DNA of 64,000 bases. Source: an uncultured Clostridia bacterium. Lineage in GTDB: Bacteria; Bacillota; Clostridia; Oscillospirales; Acutalibacteraceae. Below the pieces are notes generated by a model. The model was not told the DNA's origin. It did no database searches and saw only the letters and a program-made list of their open reading frames with translations. Both the position numbers and the translations under genes were made by a program. Below are positions 17,322 to 25,962 of the stretch, in pieces. The stretch is from positions 17,345-81,344 of the forward strand of contig CANQLX010000001.1 in the NCBI GenBank assembly GCA_947624835.1, written 5' to 3'. The stretch's first letter is position 1. Each line of letters starts with the position of its first letter.

Positions 17322-18473
17322 ATGTTGGACTCGGACAGAGATATATACAGTAACAGCTCCGATGATTACGGAGACGGTTATTATACGGATGATACAAGCA
17401 AATACGGTTCGTATATGGAAGATAATGAATACGGAGATGAATATTATAACACAAACAGACAGCCTGTCGGAAATAGTAACAGGAAAAAGAAGAAGGGAGT
17501 TCTTAGGAAAATTATAAAAATCATTCTGATCATACTGGCAGTGCTTATTCTGTTTGCTGCTGTTTTTATGATAGTTGTACTTGCCAGAGTACATTATTCT
17601 TCGGAAAATCCCGACCGTTCAATAGCAGAAAATGACGGAATTACCCTCAGAAGCGAATACAATATAGAAAATGTACTTCTTTTCGGAGAGGATAATCATG
17701 ACAGCGGTGAGCATGGGCGTGCTGATACAATGATACTTCTTACATTGGATAAACGCCGTCACTTACTGAAGCAGACCTCATTCATGCGTGATATTTATAT
17801 CTATATACCGGGATATTATTATGCAAAGCTCAACGAGGCATATGCCATAGGCGGAGCAAAGCTTGCTGCGGAAACTATTGAATATAATTTCGGTATAGAA
17901 ATAAATGATTATATAATTGTAGACTTTAACAGTTTTACGGACATAGTGGATTCTCTCGGCGGTATTGACCTTGACCTTACCTATGATGAGATTGAATATA
18001 TTAATTGGCAAAGTTACAGAAATAAGCAGGTTGATACCGAAACCGAGATAGATCCCGACAGTTTTGAGTATGATGCTACGGGGAATACAACCGTTCATGT
18101 AAACGGAAGGCAGGCACTCTGGTATGCACGTAACAGGGACAGTGCCGGTTCTGATTTTGACAGAACAAAACGGCAGAGAATTGTTATTGACACGATTTTA
18201 TCAAAATTTGGAAAATCCGATCCCATAAGGCTTATGACAGCGGTATATTCCTCTTCCGAATATCTGACTACCAATATGAATGCATTCACACTTTGCGGAA
18301 AAGGTATTGATCTTATATCCGCACTTTCATACGACCGCAACGAACATCGTATCCCCACAGGAGATAACTATTACGACGTGTGGAATGAAACGGGAGAGGC
18401 TTTGCAAATTGGTGATCAGGAGCTTGAAAATCAAAGGCTTTATGATTTTATCTTTAATGATGTCGGTGATTAA
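17322..18473 (+). CDS. LytR-CpsA-Psr (LCP) wall-polymer ligase 2
   Basis: A 383-residue LCP paralog of the preceding gene with the same domain order: a cytoplasmic tail, one membrane helix (about 62-86) and the catalytic domain (NVLLFGEDNHDSG, ADTMILLTLDKRRHLLKQTSFMRD, YIIVDFNSFTDIVDSLGGIDLDL, WYARNRDSAGSDFDRTKRQR). The N-terminal tail of about 50 residues is markedly Asp/Tyr/Ser-rich, unlike the basic tail of copy 1. I chose the ATG at 17322 because GGAGG lies before it. An earlier in-frame ATG at 17256 would put the start inside the hairpin. Confidence 0.92.
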   Translation: MLDSDRDIYSNSSDDYGDGYYTDDTSKYGSYMEDNEYGDEYYNTNRQPVGNSNRKKKKGVLRKIIKIILIILAVLILFAAVFMIVVLARVHYSSENPDRSIAENDGITLRSEYNIENVLLFGEDNHDSGEHGRADTMILLTLDKRRHLLKQTSFMRDIYIYIPGYYYAKLNEAYAIGGAKLAAETIEYNFGIEINDYIIVDFNSFTDIVDSLGGIDLDLTYDEIEYINWQSYRNKQVDTETEIDPDSFEYDATGNTTVHVNGRQALWYARNRDSAGSDFDRTKRQRIVIDTILSKFGKSDPIRLMTAVYSSSEYLTTNMNAFTLCGKGIDLISALSYDRNEHRIPTGDNYYDVWNETGEALQIGDQELENQRLYDFIFNDVGD

Positions 18474-18483
18474 ATAATATGGG

Positions 18484-18531
18484 AACAGCGGTCCGCTGCG
18501 TTTTATAAAAACACAGTCGGACCGCTGTTTT
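18484..18531 (+). terminator. Terminator of LCP genes
   Basis: AACAGCGGTCCG (18484-18495) pairs with CGGACCGCTGTT (18518-18529) and is followed by T residues. It lies right after the second LCP gene and separates it from the convergent ABC transporter. Confidence 0.8.
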
Positions 18532-18555
18532 ACTGTCATAATTTTTTATTGCCCA

Positions 18556-20388
18556 TTACTCCCCACTACTACTGAATGAAAATTGGCTGTTGTACAGCTC
18601 GGAGTAGAAACCGGCTTTTTCAAGTAGCTGATTGTGCTTTCCGCTTTCTATGATGTCGCCGTCCTTAAGCACAAGGATAAGGTCTGCATTTTTTATTGTG
18701 GAAAGTCTGTGGGCTATAACAAAGGACGTTCTTCCCTTGGTAAGCTCTGCCATTGCTCTCTGTACCAATAATTCGGTTTTGGTATCAACTGAGCTTGTAG
18801 CCTCGTCAAGTATTAGCAGCGGTGCATTCTCAATCATAGCACGTGCAATCGTCACAAGCTGACGCTGACCGGCAGAAAGATTTGTCTGTCCGTCAAGAAC
18901 CGTATCATAACCATGCGGCAATGATCGTACAAAGTGGGTAAGTCCCACGGCTGCACATACCACATCGAGCTGCTCATCGGTTATACCTGTTTTTGAATAT
19001 ACGATATTTTCCCTTAAAGTTCCCTCAAAGATCCATGTGTCCTGCAAAACCATACAAAACTGATCCCTAACATTTTCACGCTTGAGTGATGACGTAGGTA
19101 TACCGTCAATAAGTATTTCACCGCTGTCGATCTCATAGAACCTCATAAGAAGATTTACAATAGTGGTTTTTCCTGCACCTGTGGGACCGACAATAGCTAT
19201 GGTTTGCCCTGCCCTTGCCTTTGCCGAAAAATTATGAATTATTGTTTTGTCAGGGTCATATCCGAAGCTTACATTTTTGAATTCTACATCCCCACGGACG
19301 TTTTCCAATACGGCAGTCTTGCTGCTTTCATCGGAAAGCTCCTCCTCATTGAGAAATTCAAATACACGTTCACTTGCCGCAAGTGCGGATTGCAGGCTTG
19401 TAAACACCTGAGCAAGCTGTGAGAGCGGCTGCGTAAACAACCTTATATATATCATAAAAGATACTATAACGCCAAAGGATATATTACCGTTTGCAGCAAG
19501 TACGGCACCAAGAACACAGACAACAACATATCCGAAATTTCCTATAAATCCCATAAGGGGCATCATAAGTCCGGAAAAAAACTGGGATTTCCATGCACTG
19601 TCATAAAGCTTTCCGTTAATATCATCAAAAACCCCTTCAACCCTGTCCTCGGCATTATATGCCCGTATAACCTGATGTCCCGAATAGGTTTCCTCAATAT
19701 GTCCGTTTATGGCACCGAGATTTTTCTGCTGTGCAAAAAAGTATTTTTGAGAACGTACCATTATTACAGTCATAAAAACAAAACCGATAAAGGAAGCCGC
19801 TATGGCTGCACCTGCCATAAGTGCATTTGTAACAAACATCATGATAAGTGCTCCGACGAGCAGTGTTATAGAAGAAATAAGGGAGCCTATGCTGTTATTA
19901 AGCATCTGACCTATCATATCAACATCATTTGTAACACGTGATAAAACATCTCCATTTGCCGTACTGTCAAAATATCTGAGTGGCATACGGTTAATTTTTT
20001 TTGATATATCTGTTCTGAGGGATTTGGAAGTACGCTGAGTAACGGTTGCAAGTATGAATCCCTGTACATAATTGAATATCCATGAAAGAGAATATATCAC
20101 CGTAAGAAAGATACAAATTTCCAGAACGGCATCCATATCTATCCCTGTTAAAAAACCGTCTGTAATAAGGTTTGTTATATCCGATATTTTATTCGGCCCT
20201 ATAACACTGAATACCGCTCCGGCACATCCAAGCAGCAATGCTGCTGCCACAGCAGGAATATATGCTCTTATATAATTGAAAAGCCTACTTATTATCTTTT
20301 TTGAATTTTTCGGCTTTTCTCCGGGTATTCTTCTGCCATGAGGTCCTTTGTGCTGCCGCACGGGTGCAGCATATTCTTTTTCAGGCAT
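18556..20388 (-). CDS. ABC exporter half-transporter, catalytic-Glu subunit
   Basis: A 610-residue exporter half: cytoplasmic basic N-terminus, six membrane helices (about 35-330) and an ATPase domain. Walker A GPTGAGKTTIVN, Q-loop MVLQDTW, signature LSAGQRQLVTIARAM and Walker B LLILDEATSSVDTKTE. The catalytic Glu is present but the signature is LSAGQ instead of LSGGQ. It overlaps the partner gene by 8 bases. With the partner it should form a heterodimeric multidrug- or lipid-type exporter of the MdlAB/TM287-288/BmrCD class. Substrate unknown. Confidence 0.93.
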   Translation of the reverse strand: MPEKEYAAPVRQHKGPHGRRIPGEKPKNSKKIISRLFNYIRAYIPAVAAALLLGCAGAVFSVIGPNKISDITNLITDGFLTGIDMDAVLEICIFLTVIYSLSWIFNYVQGFILATVTQRTSKSLRTDISKKINRMPLRYFDSTANGDVLSRVTNDVDMIGQMLNNSIGSLISSITLLVGALIMMFVTNALMAGAAIAASFIGFVFMTVIMVRSQKYFFAQQKNLGAINGHIEETYSGHQVIRAYNAEDRVEGVFDDINGKLYDSAWKSQFFSGLMMPLMGFIGNFGYVVVCVLGAVLAANGNISFGVIVSFMIYIRLFTQPLSQLAQVFTSLQSALAASERVFEFLNEEELSDESSKTAVLENVRGDVEFKNVSFGYDPDKTIIHNFSAKARAGQTIAIVGPTGAGKTTIVNLLMRFYEIDSGEILIDGIPTSSLKRENVRDQFCMVLQDTWIFEGTLRENIVYSKTGITDEQLDVVCAAVGLTHFVRSLPHGYDTVLDGQTNLSAGQRQLVTIARAMIENAPLLILDEATSSVDTKTELLVQRAMAELTKGRTSFVIAHRLSTIKNADLILVLKDGDIIESGKHNQLLEKAGFYSELYNSQFSFSSSGE

Positions 20389-22147
20389 TTTTCAATTCCT
20401 CCTCCGAAAGCTGTGAATAGGCTATTTCTCTGTATACCTCACACGTTTTCATAAGGTTATCGTGTGTTCCCATACCCGCAATCTCACCATCGTCAAGTAC
20501 TATGATTTTTTTGGCATTTCTTATCGTTCCTATTCTTTGTGCCACTATTAGCTTTGTTGAATCAGACAGCCGCTCATCAAGTTTTTGCCTCAATATACTG
20601 TCAGTTTTATAATCAAGTGCGGAAAAGGAGTCGTCAAATATATATATTTCCGGTCTGCGGTATATTGCCCTTGCTATGGATAATCTTTGCTTCTGACCGC
20701 CGGATATGTTTGTTCCGTCCTGCGCTATGTGGGAATCATATCCTTCCGGCATTTTATCTATAAATTCACTTGCCTGGGCAATCTCTGCGGCATCGGAAAC
20801 AGACAATAGATCGTCGTTGTTGTTTTCACTTCCGTATGCTATGTTACTTTTAACACTGCCCGAAAACATAACCGCATTTTGTGAAATATATCCGAGCTTT
20901 TCTCTGAGGGCTTTTTGTGTATAATCTCTTACATTTATTCCGTCAACCAATACCTCTCCCTCACTTGCATCATAAAATCTCGGAATAAGGTTAATGAGGG
21001 TGCTTTTACCGCTTCCGGTGGAACCGATAACAGCTACCGTTTCCCCTTTATGTGCTGTAAAACTTATATTTTTAATAACATAATCTCCGTCACCAGCATC
21101 GGGATATCTAAAGGAAACATTACGGAACTCTATTTCACCCTTAATTTCTGTATCCGGGTTTTCCTTCTCCCCATCTCTTATGGAAATTTCCGTATCAATA
21201 ACCTCGTTTACCCTGCGGACGGATACCATTACACGAGGCAGCATTACAAACATCATGGTAAGCATCATAAATGCCATAATTACCTGAATTGCATAAGCGG
21301 AAAATACAACCATATCCGAAAATATGGTTAGTCTGTTAAGTATATTTGCAGCATTTATAAGATAAGCTCCTATCCAGTATATTGCCAGGCTTATGCCGGA
21401 AATAATCAGTGTCATTGTAGGCATGAGCAGACACATAATGCGGCTTGCGAATAAATTTACTCTTGTCAGATCAGCATTTGCCTGTTCAAACTTTTCCTCC
21501 TGGAATTTTTCGGCATTATAAGCACGTACGACTCTTATTCCCGTAAGATTTTCCCTTGTTACACGGTTGAGGTTATCAGTAAGAGTTTGTATGATCTTAA
21601 ATTTTGGGAGTGCCACTATAACAGCGATCATAAGTACAAAAACTATAACCAGAACCGCCCCGCCTGTTGCAGCAGACCACTGCCATTCCTTACCGATTAT
21701 CTTTAGAATTGCCCATACAAGAAGAATAGGTGCCTTTATCAGTGCCTGAAGTCCTATTGCAATAAGCATTTGTATTTGCGTTATATCGTTAGTTGTGCGG
21801 GTTATAAGGCTTGCAGTTGAAAAACGTCCCATTTCCTCATTATTGAACTTCATTACCTTCTTAAAGACTTTATCCCTCACAGAAAGTGAAAGACCTGCCG
21901 CAACCTTTGACGCAAAAAATCCTGTAACCATTGCACTTATCATACTGCCTACAGCACATACAAGCATATAGATACCGTTTGTAAGAATATCCTCCATTTC
22001 CGAACCGGGCGTTTGTACCAGTCTTGTTATTTCCGACATATAGTCGGGCATTTTCAAATCAAGCCACACCTGTGCGACAACAAATATGAGGGAAAAAAAT
22101 ATATACATAATTTCCCTTTTTCTAAGTGATCTCAATAATTTGAACAC
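20381..22147 (-). CDS. ABC exporter half-transporter, degenerate-site subunit
   Basis: A 588-residue exporter half and partner of the preceding entry. Six membrane helices, then Walker A GSTGSGKSTLINLI, signature ISGGQKQRLSIARAI and Walker B IYIFDDSFSALDYKTD, in which the catalytic Glu is Asp. In the heterodimer this Walker B pairs with the LSAGQ signature of the partner, so both substitutions fall in one composite site, the hallmark of asymmetric exporters. The start is a GTG at 22147 with GGAAGG upstream. Confidence 0.93.
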   Translation of the reverse strand: MFKLLRSLRKREIMYIFFSLIFVVAQVWLDLKMPDYMSEITRLVQTPGSEMEDILTNGIYMLVCAVGSMISAMVTGFFASKVAAGLSLSVRDKVFKKVMKFNNEEMGRFSTASLITRTTNDITQIQMLIAIGLQALIKAPILLVWAILKIIGKEWQWSAATGGAVLVIVFVLMIAVIVALPKFKIIQTLTDNLNRVTRENLTGIRVVRAYNAEKFQEEKFEQANADLTRVNLFASRIMCLLMPTMTLIISGISLAIYWIGAYLINAANILNRLTIFSDMVVFSAYAIQVIMAFMMLTMMFVMLPRVMVSVRRVNEVIDTEISIRDGEKENPDTEIKGEIEFRNVSFRYPDAGDGDYVIKNISFTAHKGETVAVIGSTGSGKSTLINLIPRFYDASEGEVLVDGINVRDYTQKALREKLGYISQNAVMFSGSVKSNIAYGSENNNDDLLSVSDAAEIAQASEFIDKMPEGYDSHIAQDGTNISGGQKQRLSIARAIYRRPEIYIFDDSFSALDYKTDSILRQKLDERLSDSTKLIVAQRIGTIRNAKKIIVLDDGEIAGMGTHDNLMKTCEVYREIAYSQLSEEELKNA

Positions 22148-22229
22148 ACATTTCCCTTCCTTCCTTTTTAAAATGCAATACCTCCATGCCGATATGACAC
22201 AGAGGCATATTTTAATATATATTTATCTT

Positions 22230-23180
22230 TCAGTAAAGATATACCGTTTCCTCTTCAGGTTTCTTTGCGGACTTTACATCCTCTACATAGAATATGGGAC
22301 CCGTATTTCCGCTAAAGATCCTGTCCTTCTCGACCTTTATTTTTGCTGTAACAAGATACCAGCCCTTATTTTTCAGGGTATCCGCTTTCTGCCACCTGCA
22401 CATAAATCCTGCATACTGTATATCCTCTGCACAGCAGGCCATAACAAAACGACCCCCTACGAACGAACCCTTGGGAAGCTTGGGATTTCTGGCTACAAGT
22501 GCCTTAAAACGTACAGTTTTTCCGTCATAATTTTCCGGCTTTTCCATGGCATCAAGATACAGCAGACCGAAATCAGCGTCCTCTACCTCAACTATCGGTG
22601 CGTCCATATCGTATGGAAGAGGATCTTCTATTGTGTCATTCTCAAATGTACCGTCCTTATATTCATATACAATTCCGGTGCGTCTGCTAACACCCCGTAC
22701 AATCGAATGTAGCAGCATCTTGTCGGTATTCTTGTCACAGCGGTTAAAGAAAACCATCTCGGCGGAATTGAGCTTGTCGTAAACAAGCTGACGCATATTG
22801 TTATTATAGCTGACAAAGCTCTCTGCGTCCGCAAACATCATAATCTGATATATCTGCCAGTTTCTCGGAAGTACTTCGGCAAGCTCCTGCAAAAGCCACA
22901 TTCCGTTATATTCAATCATTACCCTTTCCGCCTTGCTGCTTTTCAGACAGTCCTCCAGGAACTTGCGTGTAAGGTTTTCCTTTCCGCCTGCAACAACAAC
23001 AGTAACCCTGTTGCCGTTTTTATACTGTGAGGTATCAAGCTCCTCCTCACCGTCCTCAAAAAGGATACACAGAGTTTTTTCGTTTTTCTGAAAACGCTCA
23101 TCACAAAGCGTATCGTGTATAAATTTAGTTTTACCTCCGTCAAGAAATCCCAAAAATAAATATACGGGTATTTCAGCCAT
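22230..23180 (-). CDS. G3E-type GTPase fused to a DUF1980/TIGR03943-like domain
   Basis: A 316-residue cytoplasmic protein. The N-terminal half is a P-loop GTPase of the CobW/G3E kind: GFLDGGKTKF (11-20) and NRCD (146-149) as the base-recognition motif, but without the CxCC metal motif. The C-terminal half (about 200-316) matches the domain of YcgQ-type proteins: KTVRFKALVARNP, VGGRFVMACCAEDIQ and a FYVEDVKS ending; the CC pair is at 249-250. It follows the His-rich CobW gene by 15 bases. Together these suggest metal (most likely zinc) trafficking. The fusion is the unusual part. Confidence 0.8.
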   Translation of the reverse strand: MAEIPVYLFLGFLDGGKTKFIHDTLCDERFQKNEKTLCILFEDGEEELDTSQYKNGNRVTVVVAGGKENLTRKFLEDCLKSSKAERVMIEYNGMWLLQELAEVLPRNWQIYQIMMFADAESFVSYNNNMRQLVYDKLNSAEMVFFNRCDKNTDKMLLHSIVRGVSRRTGIVYEYKDGTFENDTIEDPLPYDMDAPIVEVEDADFGLLYLDAMEKPENYDGKTVRFKALVARNPKLPKGSFVGGRFVMACCAEDIQYAGFMCRWQKADTLKNKGWYLVTAKIKVEKDRIFSGNTGPIFYVEDVKSAKKPEEETVYLY

Positions 23181-23195
23181 TTATTTCAACTCCGT

Positions 23196-24224
23196 TCATA
23201 TTCCGAAAAGCTTCTTAAGCTCTTCTTCGTTAAGCTTTGAGCCAATAACACATATTCTTCCTGTATAATCGGCAGCACCTGTTCTTACAGAAATTTCCTC
23301 AGGAACAAAATCATAATGTATCCAGCTTCCGTCTTGGGCGGCAACTATCCCCTTTGCCCTGAGGACAGTACCATATTTCTCACTGTCGGAAAGGGCATCG
23401 AGAATATTCTTTATTTCTTCCTGTGTAAATTTCTTTGCAGTTTCAACACCCCAGCTGGTAAATATCTCATCTGCATGATGGTGGTGGTGATGTCCGTGGT
23501 CATGGTCGTGTTCGTGTTCATGGTCATGGTCGTGTTCATGGTCATGGTCATGACCATGGCATTCTTCACCGTCCTCATGGTGGTGGTGATGTTCATGCTC
23601 CTCCGCCTTAACATCGTCAACGGTCAGCAGAGCCTTTCCGTCAGCGGCAGAAAGTATCTGCTCACCCGTTAGGTCATCCCACGGAGTAGTAACAACGGAA
23701 GCCTTCGTATTGTGTTCCCTGATAAGCTCAAGGGCTTTGGCAAGTTTCTCGTCGGAAATATTCTGAGTCCTGCTGAGAATTATCGTGCTCGCAAACTCAA
23801 TCTGATTATTATAGAACTCACCGAAGTTTTTCATATATACCTTTACCTTCGATGCATCGGCAACTGTTATGAAGCTGTTAAGGATTACTTCATCACTTGC
23901 TACGCTCTTGACTGCATTTATGACATCGGAAAGCTTACCGACACCAGACGGTTCTATAAGTATTCTGTCCGGGTGGTACTGTTCAAGAACCTTGTTGAGT
24001 GCCTCTCTGAAATCTCCCACAAGCGAGCAGCATATACATCCGGAATTCATTTCGTTTATCTGTATGCCTGCCTCTTTGAGAAAGCCCCCGTCTATTCCTA
24101 TTTCGCCGAACTCATTTTCTATAAGAACGAGCTGCTCATTCTTATACCCCTCTTTTATCAGCTTTTTTATAAGTGTTGTCTTTCCGGCACCGAGAAATCC
24201 TGAAAAAATATCAATTCTTGTCAT
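23196..24224 (-). CDS. CobW/ZNG-like metal chaperone GTPase with His-rich loop
   Basis: A 342-residue G3E GTPase that would insert or allocate a transition metal, probably zinc. Walker A GFLGAGKTTLIKKL (9-22), the metal-binding CICC motif (C63, C65, C66) in NEMNSGCICCSLVGD, LIEPSGVG switch II, and a C-terminal CobW domain. The NKxD motif is replaced by SRTQ (151-154). Residues 210-250 form a His/Asp/Glu-rich loop with more than twenty histidines, a metal reservoir typical of zinc or nickel chaperones. AGGAGAG site and a clear promoter precede it; it is the first gene of the pair. Confidence 0.9.
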   Translation of the reverse strand: MTRIDIFSGFLGAGKTTLIKKLIKEGYKNEQLVLIENEFGEIGIDGGFLKEAGIQINEMNSGCICCSLVGDFREALNKVLEQYHPDRILIEPSGVGKLSDVINAVKSVASDEVILNSFITVADASKVKVYMKNFGEFYNNQIEFASTIILSRTQNISDEKLAKALELIREHNTKASVVTTPWDDLTGEQILSAADGKALLTVDDVKAEEHEHHHHHEDGEECHGHDHDHEHDHDHEHEHDHDHGHHHHHHADEIFTSWGVETAKKFTQEEIKNILDALSDSEKYGTVLRAKGIVAAQDGSWIHYDFVPEEISVRTGAADYTGRICVIGSKLNEEELKKLFGI

Positions 24225-24277
24225 AAAATAATCTCTCCTTTAATTTATATTCCATACATATAAAATGTCCATGTATT

Positions 24278-24306
24278 ATTATATAACTTTATAATAAAAA
24301 ATTCAA
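24278..24306 (-). promoter_or_regulatory. Promoter of the CobW pair
   Basis: Minus-strand TTGAAT (24301-24306) and TATAAT (24278-24283), 17-base spacer. Just downstream an ATACAT/ATGTAT dyad (24254-24259 and 24271-24276) could be an operator, but it does not match a Zur box I know. Confidence 0.55.
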
Positions 24307-24377
24307 GAGAATATAATAATATATAAGTGAATCAGATTCGTACATAACCGAATTTTTTTGATTGTCGGGCAATCTGC

Positions 24378-25007
24378 TCAATCATACTTTTGGGGAGCAG
24401 CAGGGCAGGTATCAAATACTTCCATAACCCTGTCCCTCATCCATAAAAACGGGTTTATACGCACTGAGAATCCATATCCGTTATCCATCCTCCATTGGTA
24501 GCTCGGAGCCTGTGGGAGTCCGTAAAGTGCAAGTATTGTCATTATAACACCCCCATGCGTTATAACTGAAGCATTTGTTATTCCCTCTGCCGACACGGTT
24601 TCCACAAGGTGCTCAAAGCCCCGGCTTATTCTTGCTGCAAAATCCTTTCCGCTTTCACCTCCGGGCGGAGGTGTTTTGTCCGAATTTTGCAGCCAATCAC
24701 CGAATCTTTTGTCACCGGCAAGCTCAGAAGCTCTCTTTCCCTCCCATTCGCCGAAATTACATTCGGAAAATGCATTGATTTTTTGTATATCCATACCGGG
24801 ATATATCAGCTCACAGGTTTCAATGCAGCGTAAAAGGGGACTGCTGTATAATTTCTGCGGACGTGGATAACCTATACCCTCCCTTATTTTCACAAGCTCC
24901 TCTCTCCCTTTTTTGGAAAGGCTTATATCTGTCACACCGATATATTTGCCTTTAAGTGTTTCTTCTACCGCTCCGTGTCTTATAAAATTAATAACATATG
25001 ACTGCAT
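24378..25007 (-). CDS. Histidine phosphatase family protein
   Basis: A 209-residue cytoplasmic phosphatase of the phosphoglycerate mutase-like superfamily. The RHG catalytic motif is in INFIRHGAVEET near residue 11, followed by GVTDISLSKKG and YSSPLLRCIET (second Arg), ECNFGEWEGK, and the distal His in VITHGGVIM. This order and the NFGEWEG motif resemble CobC/alpha-ribazole phosphatase and related small-molecule phosphatases. No cobalamin genes are adjacent, so substrate is open. Confidence 0.87.
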   Translation of the reverse strand: MQSYVINFIRHGAVEETLKGKYIGVTDISLSKKGREELVKIREGIGYPRPQKLYSSPLLRCIETCELIYPGMDIQKINAFSECNFGEWEGKRASELAGDKRFGDWLQNSDKTPPPGGESGKDFAARISRGFEHLVETVSAEGITNASVITHGGVIMTILALYGLPQAPSYQWRMDNGYGFSVRINPFLWMRDRVMEVFDTCPAAPQKYD

Positions 25008-25064
25008 TTTTTACATCTCCTTTAAAATATCCATTATTTTATTAACAAAATATTCAAAAAAAAC

Positions 25065-25093
25065 TTTACAAATTGTTTTAAATGGTATATAAT
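25065..25093 (+). promoter_or_regulatory. Promoter of XRE regulator gene
   Basis: TTTACA (25065-25070) and TATAAT (25088-25093), 17-base spacer, about 90 bases before the chosen start. This argues against the in-frame ATG at 25082, which overlaps the promoter. Confidence 0.6.
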
Positions 25094-25183
25094 TTACTTG
25101 CTGTTTATAAGTCGTACCGTGTCGTAATATATCGACAGCGTGCTTGCTTATATCTAAAAGTTATTGAAGTCAAGAGGTGGAAT

Positions 25184-25879
25184 ATGAATAATGATTTTCC
25201 GAGAATAATTACCCTGCTCCGCAAGGAGAAGGGACTCAGCCAGAAACAGGCTGCCCTTGAACTGGGTATTTCACAGGCTCTGCTTTCACATTATGAAAAA
25301 GGAATAAGAGAATGCGGTCTTGATTTTGTTATTCATATTGCCGATTATTATAATGTTTCGTGCGACTACCTCTTGGGACGGACTCCCGACAGGGCCGGAG
25401 CCACAATAAGGATTGACGATATTCCCGATAATCAGGATGCACCTCAAAAAGACGAGGTCAAGTTAAATAATTTTGTTTCCCTGAATAAGAAGCTTATACT
25501 TAATTCCATAAATATCATGTATGAGATACTTGCACAGGCAGGCAGCAAAGGACTGACGGCGGAAATATCCGCATATCTGATGGTTTCCGTATACAAAATG
25601 CTGCGTACCGTATATTCCTCAAATCCCAAAAATCCGCAGGCAATGTTCAGCATAATGCCTGAAATGTACAAAGGACTTTCCTCGGCACTCCAAACTGTGA
25701 TAGAAACAAATGCAAACCAGATTTCTTCGGGAAAATCCGCCGATGGATTTCACGGAATAAATGTATCGTCCGCACCTGAGCTTTCCCCTGATGTCATTTC
25801 AAAGGAATTTCCCAATCTTTCGCCTTCGCTTTTCAATCTTATTCAGAAAACGGAGGAAAAAATCAAAAAATTTAGCTAA
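25184..25879 (+). CDS. XRE-family HTH transcriptional regulator
   Basis: A 231-residue regulator with an N-terminal Cro/CI-type helix-turn-helix (ITLLRKEKGLSQKQAALELG, then ISQALLSHYEKGIRECGLDF and YYNVSCDYLLGRT), followed by about 150 residues with no domain I recognise: helical, with a segment AEISAYLMVSVYKMLRTVY and a Ser/Pro-rich part before the C terminus. Start at 25184 has GAGGTGG upstream. Monocistronic between a promoter and a strong terminator. Target genes not visible. Confidence 0.88.
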   Translation: MNNDFPRIITLLRKEKGLSQKQAALELGISQALLSHYEKGIRECGLDFVIHIADYYNVSCDYLLGRTPDRAGATIRIDDIPDNQDAPQKDEVKLNNFVSLNKKLILNSINIMYEILAQAGSKGLTAEISAYLMVSVYKMLRTVYSSNPKNPQAMFSIMPEMYKGLSSALQTVIETNANQISSGKSADGFHGINVSSAPELSPDVISKEFPNLSPSLFNLIQKTEEKIKKFS

Positions 25880-25880
25880 A

Positions 25881-25915
25881 AAGCATCAATGCAGATTTGC
25901 CTTGATGCTTTTTTT
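25881..25915 (+). terminator. Terminator of XRE regulator gene
   Basis: AAGCATCAA (25881-25889) pairs with TTGATGCTT (25902-25910), followed by seven T residues. Confidence 0.85.
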
Positions 25916-25920
25916 AATAA

Positions 25921-25950
25921 AACGGAGCACAGCATAAACTGTACTCCGTT
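25921..25950 (-). terminator. Terminator of pseudokinase gene
   Basis: Minus-strand AACGGAG/CTCCGTT stem with inner ACAG/CTGT, followed by TTATT. Lies 12 bases after the stop of the convergent minus-strand gene. Confidence 0.75.
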
Positions 25951-25962
25951 AATCCAAACGGT

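Noticed and set aside
23411-23620. Met/Thr-rich and Val/Met-rich open frames opposite and beside the His-rich loop
   Set aside because: They are other-frame readings of the CAT/CAC repeat codons in the CobW-like gene; no ribosome site or independent evidence.
24254-24276. ATACAT/ATGTAT dyad as a Zur box
   Set aside because: Arms are only 6 bases, spacing is 11 and the sequence does not match known Zur operators.
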